DNA of 64,000 nucleotides from Actinosynnema sp. ALI-1.44 (GTDB taxonomy: Bacteria; Actinomycetota; Actinomycetes; Mycobacteriales; Pseudonocardiaceae): the NCBI RefSeq assembly GCF_001984155.1, contig NZ_MTQO01000044.1, positions 1 to 64,000 of the forward strand. The letters run 5' to 3'. This document shows positions 8,390-17,695 of this stretch, piece by piece. Made by a program: the position numbers and the translations under genes. Position 1 is the first letter of the stretch. Each line of letters opens with the position of its first letter. Under the pieces are notes generated by a model. That model was not told the origin of the DNA. It ran no database searches and worked only from the letters and a program-made list of their open reading frames with translations.

Positions 8390-11300
8390 CAATCTTTCCG
8401 CTACGAGATTCTTTCCATGCGAGCTGAGTATCTTCCGGCAAGCTGTAGGCGGCAGTGTTCCGAAGAACAGAAGCGAAACGACGAGGCTGCGAGCTATCGA
8501 CAATGATACGTTCGAGCCGAGGAAGATCCCACAGCGGCGACAGATCCCTGATCTGGGTGAACGAAATGTCAACTTCCCGCAGGTTCGCAAGCCGGGCCAG
8601 CGCCGAGATATCGATCAGAGCAGTCCTGGACACGTTCAACATGACAAGCTTGGACAAACTCGCCAGGCCGTCAACACGTGTGACAGTCGTTCCTGAGAGA
8701 TTGAGGCTGACCAGCCGCTTGAGGTCCGCCAGCGGCGCAGGATCGGAAACCGCGCAGTCGACCACGGCGACGTCGTACAACGTCCTCGCCCAAAGGCCGA
8801 TGTGGTCGATGTTACGAAGGGAGGTGGTTTCGGCGATGTGCAGCGCTCGCAGCGACGGGGCAAAGGCTAGGGGAGCAAGCGACTCCAGTCCGTCCAATCG
8901 AGCGACTACCACTCGCTCAAGTGAGGCGCACGCTTGAATCGAGTAAATGTCGGCGGCCGTCACACCACGCCCTATGTTGAGCATTGTCAGATTGGGCAGA
9001 CGATCGATCACGTTGAGATTTTCGGCGTTGGCCACGGACACATACAGTTGCGCAAGGTTTGCCAAGTGGCCAATGTGCCCGAAATCCACCGTACCCGGGG
9101 GCGCCGCATAGTCGTGCACCACGGACAACAGGCGGATAGAGTCGGGGAGGCCCCTCAGGTCGACGTCCGACTCCAGACTCCAGTTGACATACACAGATTT
9201 CAGACCGTCGAAACGACGGAGAGAGCTTATCCTTTCCTGGTCGTTCTCGATACTGACCGCATCGAGGCCAGACCCGTTCAGCACCTGCACTACATATTCT
9301 TCCTGATCGAACCCACGCCAGTTCCTGATCAGCTCCTTCCGCACCGCGCTCCGCGTATCCGTGCGGTACTTCGCGAGCAATGCAAGCGCCTCGGGCAAAC
9401 CGGTCTCGGCGATGGCACGCAGCGTCGCGACTGTTTCCTTGGCCGTCCGGGGTTTGGCGTCCGCCAGGAGATCGAGGACGAACGGCCCGGCGGAAGCGAA
9501 CTGCTTGGCAGCGGTCAGCGACTTCGGCGGAAGCAGCTTTCGTGCTCGCTCCTGGATGTCGGCGCGGAGCTCCACGTCGAGCTCCGGAGCTGTTTCCAGA
9601 CTGGCCAGAGCAAGCAGCTCCAGCACGCTCTGATACTCGGGCTGGACGTCCGCACGCGCGAGGAGCCCCGAGAGCAACTCCTTGCGCTGCGGGCGGGAAG
9701 CACACCCCACCGACATCACGACGACTTCCTGCCACTGGTCCAGATGCGCGTTGGCAACAACAGTCCCCACGTCATCGGCGTCAGTCATGGCCGCCAGAGC
9801 GGCCAAGTACTCCTGGAATGTCCGGTGGATGAAGTCGACACGACCCTCGACCGGTTCCCGCAGAAGACCCGACCGTTCGAGCAAGTGGCTGTAGACCTCC
9901 GTCCTCGCCTGGACCTGGGGCATGTTCTCGAGACGTTTGGCGAGCAGGTCCTTGGCACGGGTCACCCCGACGTCACTCTTCCCGTTGCGGATCAGCCAGT
10001 ACGCGAGGTCCCCGAGCAGCAGCGTCTTCTCCCGGCGGTTGAGACCGTCGTGCAGGTGCACCTTCCGCTCCGCGTCACGGCGGTCGAGAAGCATCTGCAG
10101 TGCCACGTCGTACAGCTCGATGCGGTTGCTGGGCATCGCCGAGCGGCGATCCTTGTACAGCGCGCAGAGCAGGGCGCAGAGAAGCGGGTAACCAGCCAGT
10201 TTCCGAAGGTGGTTGCGGGTGTTGAGCTGGTCTGTCAGGCCTTCCTGGTACGCGTCGATCTCGGCTTTGGCCTGGGTGTCCGCTGCGAGCGAGCGCATGG
10301 CGTCGTGCCAGCGTTCGATGAACACCCTGACGTCGCGCGGCGTCATGGGCTGCAGTTCCATCACCTTGAAGGCGTCCTCTTGCAGCCATGACGGCGGCGC
10401 GCCGCCAGGACGTGAGGTGATGACGAACTTCGCCCGGGGAAAGGAGCCGGTCAGATCGCGGAGCCACGATCGGACCGCGTCACGCTGAATCGCGTACACC
10501 TCGTCGACGCCGTCGATCAGGACGACCGCGGTACCGTCGCGCAGGCACGAGTGGACCCAGCCCTTGGGCATCTCGTCGGCGATGTGGCGGCCGATCTCGT
10601 CGAGGAACTGTTCGGGCGCGGGCAGGTTGCCGTGTGTATAACGGCGCAGGGGCAGGAAGAAGGGGACGGTTCCGTTCCACGCCGACAGCCGCTCGGGGAA
10701 GTCACAGAGCGCGCTGCGGACGGCGATCCAGTGCAGCAACGTCGTTTTGCCCAGACCGGCTTCACCACGGATGAACAACCGGTTGCTCATCGCGAGGAGG
10801 TCCTCGACGCGAAACTCCTCGAAGATCGAGTCCGTGCCTTCGGTGGCCGCCGTCAAACCGATGTAGGCCACCGACAGCGGGTACTTGCGGCTCGCGTCGG
10901 ACAACGTGACCCCGTACATCTCGACCTGGTCGAGCTTCCGGGCCACCAGCTGGCGGTAGTCGTAGTCGAAGCCCGTCGAGCGGTCACGTTGTGGGAGACG
11001 AGCGAGGACTTCCTTGATGCCGTCGAGGATCTCCCTTTCACGGCGCAGGATCTCAGTCAAGGCGTCCGGTGAGAACCGCGGCAGGCTGCGGGCGATCTCG
11101 ATGACGTAGCCGCAACATTCGCGCAGCAGGAGGTCGTAGAGATCACGGCCTTCCCGGGACAGGTGACGGGAGTCGCCGCTCAACGAACGAGCGAGGTGCC
11201 GGGCGTCCAGGTCCGCGGCGAAGAGATCGTCGCCCTTCAGTGGCGAATTCTCGAAAGCGGCCCGGACGGCGTCAAGCGCGGCCTCCTGCTCGTTCGACGG

Positions 11301-11531
11301 CAAACCGCGAAACTCGGTCGTCAGGATGGGTTCGACGCGGCTCGCGACCTCGTCGGCGAAGTTCGCCATCAGCCGTTCGAGTTTGCGCTTGTCGCGGTGG
11401 CTGACCAGGCGGTCGGAGATGACGTCGACCGCGCTCGCACTCACCTCCGCAGCGATCTTCTGATCACCGAGCCACAGTTTCGCCGCCGCACGAACCGCCG
11501 CCGTTCCCAGCCGGATGAGCGCAATTTCCAC
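8361..11531 (-). CDS. NACHT-LRR STAND ATPase (bacterial NLR-like, probable anti-phage defence)
   Basis: 1056 aa from GTG 11531. Residues 1-225 are helical with no recognised enzyme motif, resembling the NACHT N-terminal helical (NNH) domains of actinobacterial NLR-like proteins. NACHT ATPase: Walker A GEAGLGKTT at 256-264, Walker B VVLIDGVDEV at about 336-345, followed by ITSRPGG. Residues about 600-740 are helical. Residues about 760-1030 carry leucine-rich repeats such as LVMLNVSRTALIDISALARL. Bacterial NACHT proteins of this design protect against phage by sensing viral proteins (published family knowledge). No separate effector gene is attached, so any killing activity must lie in the N-terminal domain (inference). 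Single gene, convergent with the exporter. Confidence 0.85.
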   Translation of the reverse strand: MEIALIRLGTAAVRAAAKLWLGDQKIAAEVSASAVDVISDRLVSHRDKRKLERLMANFADEVASRVEPILTTEFRGLPSNEQEAALDAVRAAFENSPLKGDDLFAADLDARHLARSLSGDSRHLSREGRDLYDLLLRECCGYVIEIARSLPRFSPDALTEILRREREILDGIKEVLARLPQRDRSTGFDYDYRQLVARKLDQVEMYGVTLSDASRKYPLSVAYIGLTAATEGTDSIFEEFRVEDLLAMSNRLFIRGEAGLGKTTLLHWIAVRSALCDFPERLSAWNGTVPFFLPLRRYTHGNLPAPEQFLDEIGRHIADEMPKGWVHSCLRDGTAVVLIDGVDEVYAIQRDAVRSWLRDLTGSFPRAKFVITSRPGGAPPSWLQEDAFKVMELQPMTPRDVRVFIERWHDAMRSLAADTQAKAEIDAYQEGLTDQLNTRNHLRKLAGYPLLCALLCALYKDRRSAMPSNRIELYDVALQMLLDRRDAERKVHLHDGLNRREKTLLLGDLAYWLIRNGKSDVGVTRAKDLLAKRLENMPQVQARTEVYSHLLERSGLLREPVEGRVDFIHRTFQEYLAALAAMTDADDVGTVVANAHLDQWQEVVVMSVGCASRPQRKELLSGLLARADVQPEYQSVLELLALASLETAPELDVELRADIQERARKLLPPKSLTAAKQFASAGPFVLDLLADAKPRTAKETVATLRAIAETGLPEALALLAKYRTDTRSAVRKELIRNWRGFDQEEYVVQVLNGSGLDAVSIENDQERISSLRRFDGLKSVYVNWSLESDVDLRGLPDSIRLLSVVHDYAAPPGTVDFGHIGHLANLAQLYVSVANAENLNVIDRLPNLTMLNIGRGVTAADIYSIQACASLERVVVARLDGLESLAPLAFAPSLRALHIAETTSLRNIDHIGLWARTLYDVAVVDCAVSDPAPLADLKRLVSLNLSGTTVTRVDGLASLSKLVMLNVSRTALIDISALARLANLREVDISFTQIRDLSPLWDLPRLERIIVDSSQPRRFASVLRNTAAYSLPEDTQLAWKESRSGKIVIPNPFGRR

Positions 11532-11552
11532 CCAGCTATCTAACCCTGGTGG

Positions 11553-12539
11553 TCAACGCAAGATGGGCGCGCACAACTCCACCAGGCTCACCAGCGGCCG
11601 TGATCCGAGGTGGGACAGGACCTCGGACGCCACGACCGACCCGAGCCTGCCGCAGGTCGGCAGGTCATGGCCTTGTGTGTGGCCGTACAGGAAACCCGCC
11701 GCGTACGCGTCGCCCGCGCCTGTGCTGTCCACGACCTGCGCCACCGGCTCCGCCGGGATTTCGTACTGGTCGTCACCGCGAGCGATGACCGAGCCCTTCT
11801 CCGAACGGGTCGCCACGACAACACCTTTGTGGCCTGAGATCGCCCTCAGCGCGTCCTCGAACGTGGTCATCCCTGTCAGCGCCGTCAGCTCGGCCTCGTT
11901 CGCGAACAGAATGTCAGCGTTGGCCACTGTTTCCCGGAACGCGGCAAGATGCCGACCGACACACTCCGAGTCGGACAGGGCGACCGCCACGCTCCTGCCC
12001 GCGGCGTGCGCGATGGACATCGCCTGGCGCACCGCGTCGAAGGCCGACGGGGAATCCCACAGGTATCCCTCGAAGAACACGACTTTGGCCCGTGAGACGA
12101 GTTCCTCGTCGACATCCACCGGACTCAGCCCGACACAGGCGCCCAGATAGGTGTTCATGGTGCGTTCGCCGTCCGGGGTCACCACGATCAGCGACCGGGC
12201 GGTACCCGGCCCGTCGACGGCAGGCACGGAACGGAACTCCACACCGGTGGAACGGATGTCGTCCATGAAGACCGTGCCGAGTTCGTCATCGCCGACCTTC
12301 CCGATGTAGGCGACGTTCCCACCCAACGAGGCCGCGCAGGCCACTGTGTTGGCGCACGAACCACCCGACACCGCGGTCGGCGCGGTCATGTTGGTGTGCA
12401 GGAAATGTGCGCGCTCGTGGTCGATCAGGGTCATGCCGCCCTTGGTCAGACTGTGCGCGGCGATGAAGGATTCGTCTTCCTTGGACAGTACGTCGACGAT
12501 CGCGTTGCCGATTCCGAGAATGTCCAGTTCAACGGTCAC
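11553..12539 (-). CDS. PfkB-family sugar/nucleoside kinase (adenosine kinase-like)
   Basis: 328 aa. It has the N-terminal GIGNAIVDVL, the SGGSCANTVACAASLGG substrate motif and the C-terminal PfkB signature DSTGAGDAYAAGFLYG with catalytic Asp in GAGD. Closest in pattern to adenosine kinase/ribokinase-like proteins of bacteria. The phosphorylated substrate (adenosine, ribose or another sugar) is not decided by sequence. It lies 21 bases from the start of the NACHT gene, on the same strand and upstream of it; coupling is possible but there is no overlap. The spacer to the ABC operon (12540-12618) shows nothing else. Confidence 0.85.
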   Translation of the reverse strand: MTVELDILGIGNAIVDVLSKEDESFIAAHSLTKGGMTLIDHERAHFLHTNMTAPTAVSGGSCANTVACAASLGGNVAYIGKVGDDELGTVFMDDIRSTGVEFRSVPAVDGPGTARSLIVVTPDGERTMNTYLGACVGLSPVDVDEELVSRAKVVFFEGYLWDSPSAFDAVRQAMSIAHAAGRSVAVALSDSECVGRHLAAFRETVANADILFANEAELTALTGMTTFEDALRAISGHKGVVVATRSEKGSVIARGDDQYEIPAEPVAQVVDSTGAGDAYAAGFLYGHTQGHDLPTCGRLGSVVASEVLSHLGSRPLVSLVELCAPILR

Positions 12540-12618
12540 ACTGTTTTCCTTTTCCAGGCAACAAGATGACCTGCGCCATGCTAACAGGTCGGCGGTGTGC
12601 GGGCAGTTCGCGCGTTAC

Positions 12619-13386
12619 TCAGGCGTATGCGAGTTTCTCGCTGCGGAAGTCGAAGGTGGTGATCGCCACTACCCCGATGGCAACGGTGATACCGGTGATG
12701 ATTCCGGCGCACCGCAGCGTGACTGACCAGCTACCAGCGCCCACCGTGCTGTTCGTGAACGCCTCGATCGCCCAGTGGTGCGGTGTGAACGGCCCGAGCG
12801 CGCGGCTGACCGCGGGCAGGCGGTCCGGTGTGACGATGGTGCCACCCAGGCCACCCAATCCCAGCATCAGCAGGTACGTGATGCTTTGGAAAGCGGACAC
12901 CGACGAGGTCACGGTGTACAGCAGGATCCCGATCATCGGACCGCAGCAGGCCAACGGGACCGCCACGACCAGCAGTTGGAACACGTCACCGTGCAACGGC
13001 AGCGGGTAGACCAGGAAGGTCAGCGCGGCGAAAACCACGAGCTGGACGATGCCCATGGCCAGGACGGGCACGAGTTTCCCGACCAGGAAGGCACTCCTGG
13101 GTGGTTTGTACACCGCTTGACGCAGCCACGTGTTGCCGAAGAACTCCCGGAACAGGGCAAGCCCCTGGTAGTTGATGGTCATGAAGCTGAACAGGACGGC
13201 GAACCCGATCACCGAACGCCCGGGGAACGCCGCCGGATCACCGGAAACGGCGGTGCCGAGCAGCAGGCTGAGCAAGGCGGGCACCGCGAACATGAAGATC
13301 ACCGGTGTCCGCATGCGCCACAGCGTCCTGGCTTCGGTGGCCGCGAACGCCCGCACGACTGTCCGCCACTCGATCCGCTCACGCAT
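12619..13386 (-). CDS. ABC-2 type transporter permease
   Basis: 255 aa, with six predicted membrane helices in ABC-2 arrangement, starting MRERIEWRTVVRAFAATEAR. It overlaps the ATPase gene by 8 bases and forms a two-gene exporter operon with it. The substrate is unknown; drug or lipid export is usual for such pairs. No regulator gene is attached. Confidence 0.85.
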   Translation of the reverse strand: MRERIEWRTVVRAFAATEARTLWRMRTPVIFMFAVPALLSLLLGTAVSGDPAAFPGRSVIGFAVLFSFMTINYQGLALFREFFGNTWLRQAVYKPPRSAFLVGKLVPVLAMGIVQLVVFAALTFLVYPLPLHGDVFQLLVVAVPLACCGPMIGILLYTVTSSVSAFQSITYLLMLGLGGLGGTIVTPDRLPAVSRALGPFTPHHWAIEAFTNSTVGAGSWSVTLRCAGIITGITVAIGVVAITTFDFRSEKLAYA

Positions 13387-14287
13387 CGTCGACCAATCCG
13401 GCCAACTCCGGATCCTCGGTCAGCAACCCGCGCAACGTCGCGGCGGTCACGCGTAAACCGGTGAGCTTCGCGGCGCCGTCGACACGAACGGCATCCGCGA
13501 CGGCGCCGGACAACTCTTCCGCGTACTCCGGTAACGGGATCCGTACCTCCCGCGCGCCGCGCTCGTCGGACACGTCGACCACCAACTGCCGGGACAGCCC
13601 GGCGAGCAGTCGGGACAGCGTGGCGGAGCGGATCACTTCACCGCCCTTGATGATCAGCAGCCGCGAGCACATCTCCTCCAGGTCTTCGGGGTAGTGCGAG
13701 GTGACGACGCTGGCCACGCCTCGCCCCGACCAGGCACGAACCAGCTCGACCAACCGGCCCCTGGTTTCGAAGTCCAACGCGTTGGTCGGCTCGTCGAGGA
13801 AACGCAGCGGCGGGTCGTGCACGAAGCTCGCGGCGATGTGCACCAACCGCTGCCAGCCGCCTGACAACTCACCGACGACGCGGTTGACCACCAGCCCCAG
13901 ACCGAACTCGTCGGCAGCGGCGTCCACCGCGGCCCGCACCCGCTTGCCCGGCAACGCCAGCCGGGCGGCGTGTGTCAGGTTTTCTTTGGTGGTGAGCAGT
14001 TGATAGAGCGCGGTCTGCTGCGTGGCATAACCGACCAGGTCGCCGACGGCGCCGGTGACCGGCGCCGACCGGTAGCTGACGACGCCTGTCCGATGTCCTC
14101 TGCGCGCGTCGAAAACCGCACTCAGCAACGTGCTTTTGCCGGAGCCGTTGGGCCCGAGGATTCCCAGTACCTCACCGGGTTCGACGGCGAAGCTGATCCC
14201 CCGGACCGTGGGCTCGGCCTGGCCGGGGTACCGGAACCGCAGATCGCGAACCGCCAGCAGCGGATTGTCCGACGCCGCCTCGGTCAT
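13379..14287 (-). CDS. ABC transporter ATP-binding protein
   Basis: 302 aa from ATG 14287; a GTG codon lies directly before it, but the AGGA site is spaced better for the ATG. Walker A GPNGSGKST, a Q-loop in YATQQ, signature LSGGW and Walker B LRFLDEPTNALD are present, with the H-loop histidine in TSHYPEDLEE. The signature is LSGGW rather than LSGGQ. It pairs with the downstream ABC-2 permease as an exporter. The C-terminal third is a non-conserved extension seen in many drug-type ABC-2 ATPases. Confidence 0.88.
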   Translation of the reverse strand: MTEAASDNPLLAVRDLRFRYPGQAEPTVRGISFAVEPGEVLGILGPNGSGKSTLLSAVFDARRGHRTGVVSYRSAPVTGAVGDLVGYATQQTALYQLLTTKENLTHAARLALPGKRVRAAVDAAADEFGLGLVVNRVVGELSGGWQRLVHIAASFVHDPPLRFLDEPTNALDFETRGRLVELVRAWSGRGVASVVTSHYPEDLEEMCSRLLIIKGGEVIRSATLSRLLAGLSRQLVVDVSDERGAREVRIPLPEYAEELSGAVADAVRVDGAAKLTGLRVTAATLRGLLTEDPELAGLVDDA

Positions 14288-14354
14288 CACACGATCCTAG
14301 TGGTCATCTGGTCGGTGCTCGTAGGAAATCGGCCGGTTCGACCGGCTGGAAACG

Positions 14355-14759
14355 CTACCTGCCGAGCCTTGCGCGGGCCGCGTCGGTGACCGGCGTGAAG
14401 AAGTTGACCAGGTTGCCGTCCGGGTCTCGCAGCAGCATCGACCGGTTCCCCCACGGCATCGTGGTCGGTTCCTGCACGATCTCGAGCGCCTCGGGCAGGG
14501 CGGTCAGGCGAACGTGCTCCTTGTCGACGTCGTCGACGAGGAACTCCAGGATCGCGGTCCGGTTCGACTCGGGCACGGCCGCGCCCACGCTGAACAGCGC
14601 CATCGTCTCGACGCTGCCGATGGCCAACGTGCAGGACGCGCCGACGAGCTCGGCGAACTGCGGGGCGGGCCGCCTCGCCTCGATACCGGTCGCCTGCTCG
14701 TAGAAACTCGCCAGGCGGGCGACGTCGTTGCTGATGATGCGGACGGACAGAAACTGCAT
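14355..14759 (-). CDS. VOC superfamily (glyoxalase/bleomycin resistance) protein
   Basis: 134 aa from ATG 14759. Beta-alpha-beta-beta-beta units include MQFLSVRIISNDVARLASFY at the start and the characteristic LLRDPDGNLVNFF near the end. VOC proteins bind metals and act as dioxygenases, isomerases or drug-binding proteins. It is divergent from the WYL regulator, 90 bases away, which probably controls it. A longer upstream frame exists but reads through the divergent promoter. Confidence 0.85.
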   Translation of the reverse strand: MQFLSVRIISNDVARLASFYEQATGIEARRPAPQFAELVGASCTLAIGSVETMALFSVGAAVPESNRTAILEFLVDDVDKEHVRLTALPEALEIVQEPTTMPWGNRSMLLRDPDGNLVNFFTPVTDAARARLGR

Positions 14760-14849
14760 GACGGATCCTTCTGCTGCGGAGGAACGAACACCGACCACGC
14801 TATTCGCGATACTGGACAGGATCCGCCCGGTATTGGGACGATCTTTCCC

Positions 14850-15818
14850 ATGACCCGGCCGATCGCCCGCGTGCTGGCCCTGCTGGAGATCCTGCAGAGC
14901 GGCGGCACGCGGACGCTCACCGAGCTCGCCGGGCGGCTCGATGTGGACGAACGAACGGTCCGCCGGTACGTCGAACACCTCGTCGACCTGGACATCCCGG
15001 TCCGTTCGGTGCGTGGGCGGTATGGCGGGTACCGGCTGGAGCCCGGCTACCGGATGCCCCCGTTGATGCTCACCGACGAGGAAGCCCTCGCGGTCCTGCT
15101 CGGCCTGGTCGCGGGTCGCCGCGCCGGACTGGTGACCACATCGGTGGCCGCCGCCGAGAGCGCGGTGGCGAAAGTCCGGCGCGTGCTGCCCGCGCAACTC
15201 GCCCAACGGCTCGACGCACTGCTGGACGTCGCCGACTTCACCGCGCCCCCACGACCAGCGCTCACAGCGGAGGCCGACGTGCTGCTGACCGTCGCGGAGG
15301 CGGCGCGCGATCGTCGCCCGGTCAAGCTGGCGTACACGGCGAGCCACGGCGGCGTGAGTGAACGCGTCGTCGACCCGTACGGGGTCGTGGCGCACTCAGG
15401 GCGGTGGTACCTGACCGGTTTCGACTCCACCAGCGAGCAGGTGCGCACGTTCCGCGCCGACCGGATCACCGATGTCGCGGTCCAGCCGGGAACCTTCGAC
15501 GTACCACCGGGTTTCGATCCCGCGCAACAAGTACTCGCCGCCATCGCCGAGGCTCCGCACCGGCACGAGGTGTCCGTGCGGATCCGGTCGTCGCACGACC
15601 GGATCCGCTCGGTCTTCCCGCCCGCGATCGCCACCCTCGACGAGGATCCCGGCTCTCCCTGGGTCCGGATGCGGATCCGCGCACAGCGGCTCGACTGGAT
15701 CCCGCCCCTGCTGGCGGCGCTGGACAGCCCGTTCGTCGTCGAGCAGCCGGACAGTCTCCGCGAACTGGTGAAGGCACTGGCCGCCAGGCTGGCCGAGTAC
15801 TCTGCCGACCATGGCTGA
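14850..15818 (+). CDS. WYL-domain transcriptional regulator (YafY type)
   Basis: 322 aa. An N-terminal HTH_11 winged helix (residues about 5-60, TLTELAGRLDVDERTVRRYV) is followed by a WYL domain at about 140-220, where the signature reads HSGRWYLTGFD, and a C-terminal WCX-like extension. Such proteins are ligand-sensing regulators. The divergent VOC gene and the coupled downstream PPOX gene (8-base overlap) are the probable targets. Confidence 0.88.
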   Translation: MTRPIARVLALLEILQSGGTRTLTELAGRLDVDERTVRRYVEHLVDLDIPVRSVRGRYGGYRLEPGYRMPPLMLTDEEALAVLLGLVAGRRAGLVTTSVAAAESAVAKVRRVLPAQLAQRLDALLDVADFTAPPRPALTAEADVLLTVAEAARDRRPVKLAYTASHGGVSERVVDPYGVVAHSGRWYLTGFDSTSEQVRTFRADRITDVAVQPGTFDVPPGFDPAQQVLAAIAEAPHRHEVSVRIRSSHDRIRSVFPPAIATLDEDPGSPWVRMRIRAQRLDWIPPLLAALDSPFVVEQPDSLRELVKALAARLAEYSADHG

Positions 15819-16251
15819 GATCGCGGACTTCGCACGGCTTGTGGCCGGTGAGCACGGCCTGGCGGTCGTGTCGACGCAGCGCGCGGACGGGACTGTGCAG
15901 TCGACGGTGGTCAACGCGGGAGTTCTCGATCACCCTGTGACGGGCGAGCCCCGAGTGGGGTTCGTGGTGCGCGGGTCAACTCGCAAGCTCGTGAACCTCC
16001 GCGCGCGGCCACGTACGACGGTTGTCGTGCGGGTCGGCTGGGAATGGGCCGCCGCTGAGGGGGCCACAGAGCTGATCGGACCGGATGATCCCGCTGACGG
16101 TGTGGACGTACGGCTGCTGCTGCGTGCGGTGTTCACGGCCGCCGGGGGCACTCATGACGATTGGGAAACCTACGACAAGGTGATGGCCGACGAGCGCCGG
16201 ACAGCTGTCCTGGTGACTCCGGAACGCGTCTACTCGAACGCACCCCGGTAA
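15811..16251 (+). CDS. PPOX-class flavin/F420-binding split-barrel protein
   Basis: 146 aa, overlapping the WYL gene by 8 bases. A split-barrel flavoprotein pattern is present: GLAVVSTQRADGTVQSTVV, GFVVRGSTRKLVNLRARP and TVVVRVGWEWAAAEG. Actinobacterial relatives use F420 or FMN to reduce small molecules. Operon partner of the regulator. Confidence 0.82.
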   Translation: MAEIADFARLVAGEHGLAVVSTQRADGTVQSTVVNAGVLDHPVTGEPRVGFVVRGSTRKLVNLRARPRTTVVVRVGWEWAAAEGATELIGPDDPADGVDVRLLLRAVFTAAGGTHDDWETYDKVMADERRTAVLVTPERVYSNAPR

Positions 16252-16258
16252 CGGGGCG

Positions 16259-16333
16259 TCACGAGTCCGATTCGGTCAGCCGGTCGGTGGTGAACTCGAA
16301 CAGGCCGTCGAGATCGCGGCACTGGGCCACGGC
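16259..16333 (-). pseudogene. C-terminal remnant of an unidentified gene
   Basis: The reverse strand reads VAQCRDLDGLFEFTTDRLTE and ends in a stop at 16259. It looks like the helical end of a real protein, but no sensible coding sequence continues upstream of about 16333. At that point a remnant on the other strand begins, so both have lost their 5' parts at a common junction. The family is not recognised. Confidence 0.35.
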
Positions 16334-16344
16334 GTGACGGCGCC

Positions 16345-16488
16345 CGGCTGGATCCGCGCGACGGCGATGACCGGCGCAAGATCGCGTACGCCAACGCCGA
16401 AGCGCTCTACCGGCTACCCAGTTCTCACGGCGAACTCGCTGAACCAGGAATGATTGCCCCGGCTCGCCGTGGCCGAGCCGAACTGTGA
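16345..16488 (+). pseudogene. C-terminal remnant of an amidohydrolase-like gene
   Basis: The frame reads DPRDGDDRRKIAYANAEALY and ends at a TGA at 16486-16488. The pattern (R/K-K-I-x-x-x-N-A-x-x-L-Y) is the usual C-terminus of amidohydrolase-2 metal-dependent hydrolases. Only about 45 codons remain and no start is present. It lies directly before the oxidoreductase gene. Confidence 0.45.
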
Positions 16489-16498
16489 GGATTCGACC

Positions 16499-17419
16499 AT
16501 GCAGGCAATCACTGTCCGGGACCAGAAGGCGGGCGTCGGCGGGCTCACGCTGACCGACATGCCTTACCCCCATGCCGCGGAGAACGACGTCATCGTGCGT
16601 GTGCACGCAGCGGGATTCACCCCCGGCGAGCTCGACTGGCCGGGAACGTGGACAGACCGCGCGGGCCGTGACCGCACGCCCAGCATCCCCGGTCACGAGC
16701 TGTCCGGTGTCGTGGCCGAACTCGGCTACGGAACCACCGGCCTCACCGTGGGGCAGCGGGTGTTCGGGCTGGCCGACTGGACCCGCGACGGATCACTGGC
16801 CGAGTACACCGCTGTCGAGGCACGCAACCTCGCACCACTCGCGGCCGACATCGACCACACCGTGGCCGCCGCGCTGCCCATCTCCGGCCTGACCGCGTGG
16901 CAGGGGCTGTTCGACCACGCCCGCCTCACGACCGGCCAGACCGTCCTGATCCACGGCGCCGCAGGCGGTGTCGGGTCGATCGCCGTCCAACTCGCCCGGG
17001 AGGCGGGCGCACGCGTGATCGGTACCGGCCGGGCCAGCGACCGGGAGGTCGTACTCGGCCTCGGCGCGCACACGTTCCTCAACCTGGACGCCGACGACTG
17101 GCTGCGGGCAGGCGAGGTGGACGTGGTGTTCGACGTCATCGGCGGTGACATCCTGCGGCAGTCGGCCGAAATGGTGCGCGCGGGCGGCACCCTCGTCACC
17201 ATCGCCATGCCGCCGACGGTGCGGCCCAAGGATGGTCAGGCCATCTTCTTCGTCGTCGAACCCGACCGCGCCCAACTGGCCGACCTCGCCGAACGCGTCC
17301 GGTCCGGACGACTCAAGCCCATCGTCGGCGACGTGCGGCCGTTGGCCGAAACGGCGGCCGCGTTCGCCCGCCACCGCCGCACGCCCGGAAAGACGATCAT
17401 CCGGGTCACCGCGGGCTGA
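16499..17419 (+). CDS. Zinc-independent MDR alcohol dehydrogenase / quinone oxidoreductase-like protein
   Basis: 306 aa from ATG 16499. GroES-like N-terminal domain (VRVHAAGFTPGELDWPG, GHELSGVV), then a Rossmann domain with the NADP loop HGAAGGVGSIAVQLA near residue 155. The catalytic-zinc cysteine is absent, as in quinone oxidoreductases. It likely reduces quinones or enones with NADPH. It stands alone between decayed gene remnants. Confidence 0.88.
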   Translation: MQAITVRDQKAGVGGLTLTDMPYPHAAENDVIVRVHAAGFTPGELDWPGTWTDRAGRDRTPSIPGHELSGVVAELGYGTTGLTVGQRVFGLADWTRDGSLAEYTAVEARNLAPLAADIDHTVAAALPISGLTAWQGLFDHARLTTGQTVLIHGAAGGVGSIAVQLAREAGARVIGTGRASDREVVLGLGAHTFLNLDADDWLRAGEVDVVFDVIGGDILRQSAEMVRAGGTLVTIAMPPTVRPKDGQAIFFVVEPDRAQLADLAERVRSGRLKPIVGDVRPLAETAAAFARHRRTPGKTIIRVTAG

Positions 17420-17449
17420 CTCGACCGTGCCGATCCAGGGCGAACCTGG

Positions 17450-17690
17450 TCAAGGGTCGCCCGCGTTGTCCAGCATGACGAGCATCCGCCGTGACGCGAT
17501 CTCCGTGCGGAACCGGGCCGCGCGAAGCGGGATTTCGTGCCGGTAGGCAACAACGCGGTCAACAGCACGGCAAGCGCGTCAATGGACGGCATGGCTCGCC
17601 CGGTTTGTAGCCGCACAGATCCAGGTACAGCTTCCCGTCCGAGAACTGGTCCCTGACCCGATGGCCCCAGTGCACGGCGGTGCCGCACCG
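17450..17690 (-). pseudogene. Frameshifted fragment of an AfsR/SARP-type NB-ARC regulator
   Basis: Three reading frames on the reverse strand give successive pieces of the NB-ARC core of AfsR-like regulators: VHWGHRVRDQFSDGKLYLDL, then MPSIDALAVLLTALL, then FRTEIASRRMLVMLDNAGDP. The pieces are in family order but joined by at least two frame changes and flanked by nothing else of the gene. A dead relic; 17420-17695 has no intact gene. Confidence 0.6.
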
Positions 17691-17695
17691 GCTCG

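Noticed and set aside
8934-10391. 485-codon forward frame inside the NACHT gene
   Set aside because: Antisense shadow of a clear NACHT-LRR protein; no domain, no ribosome site.
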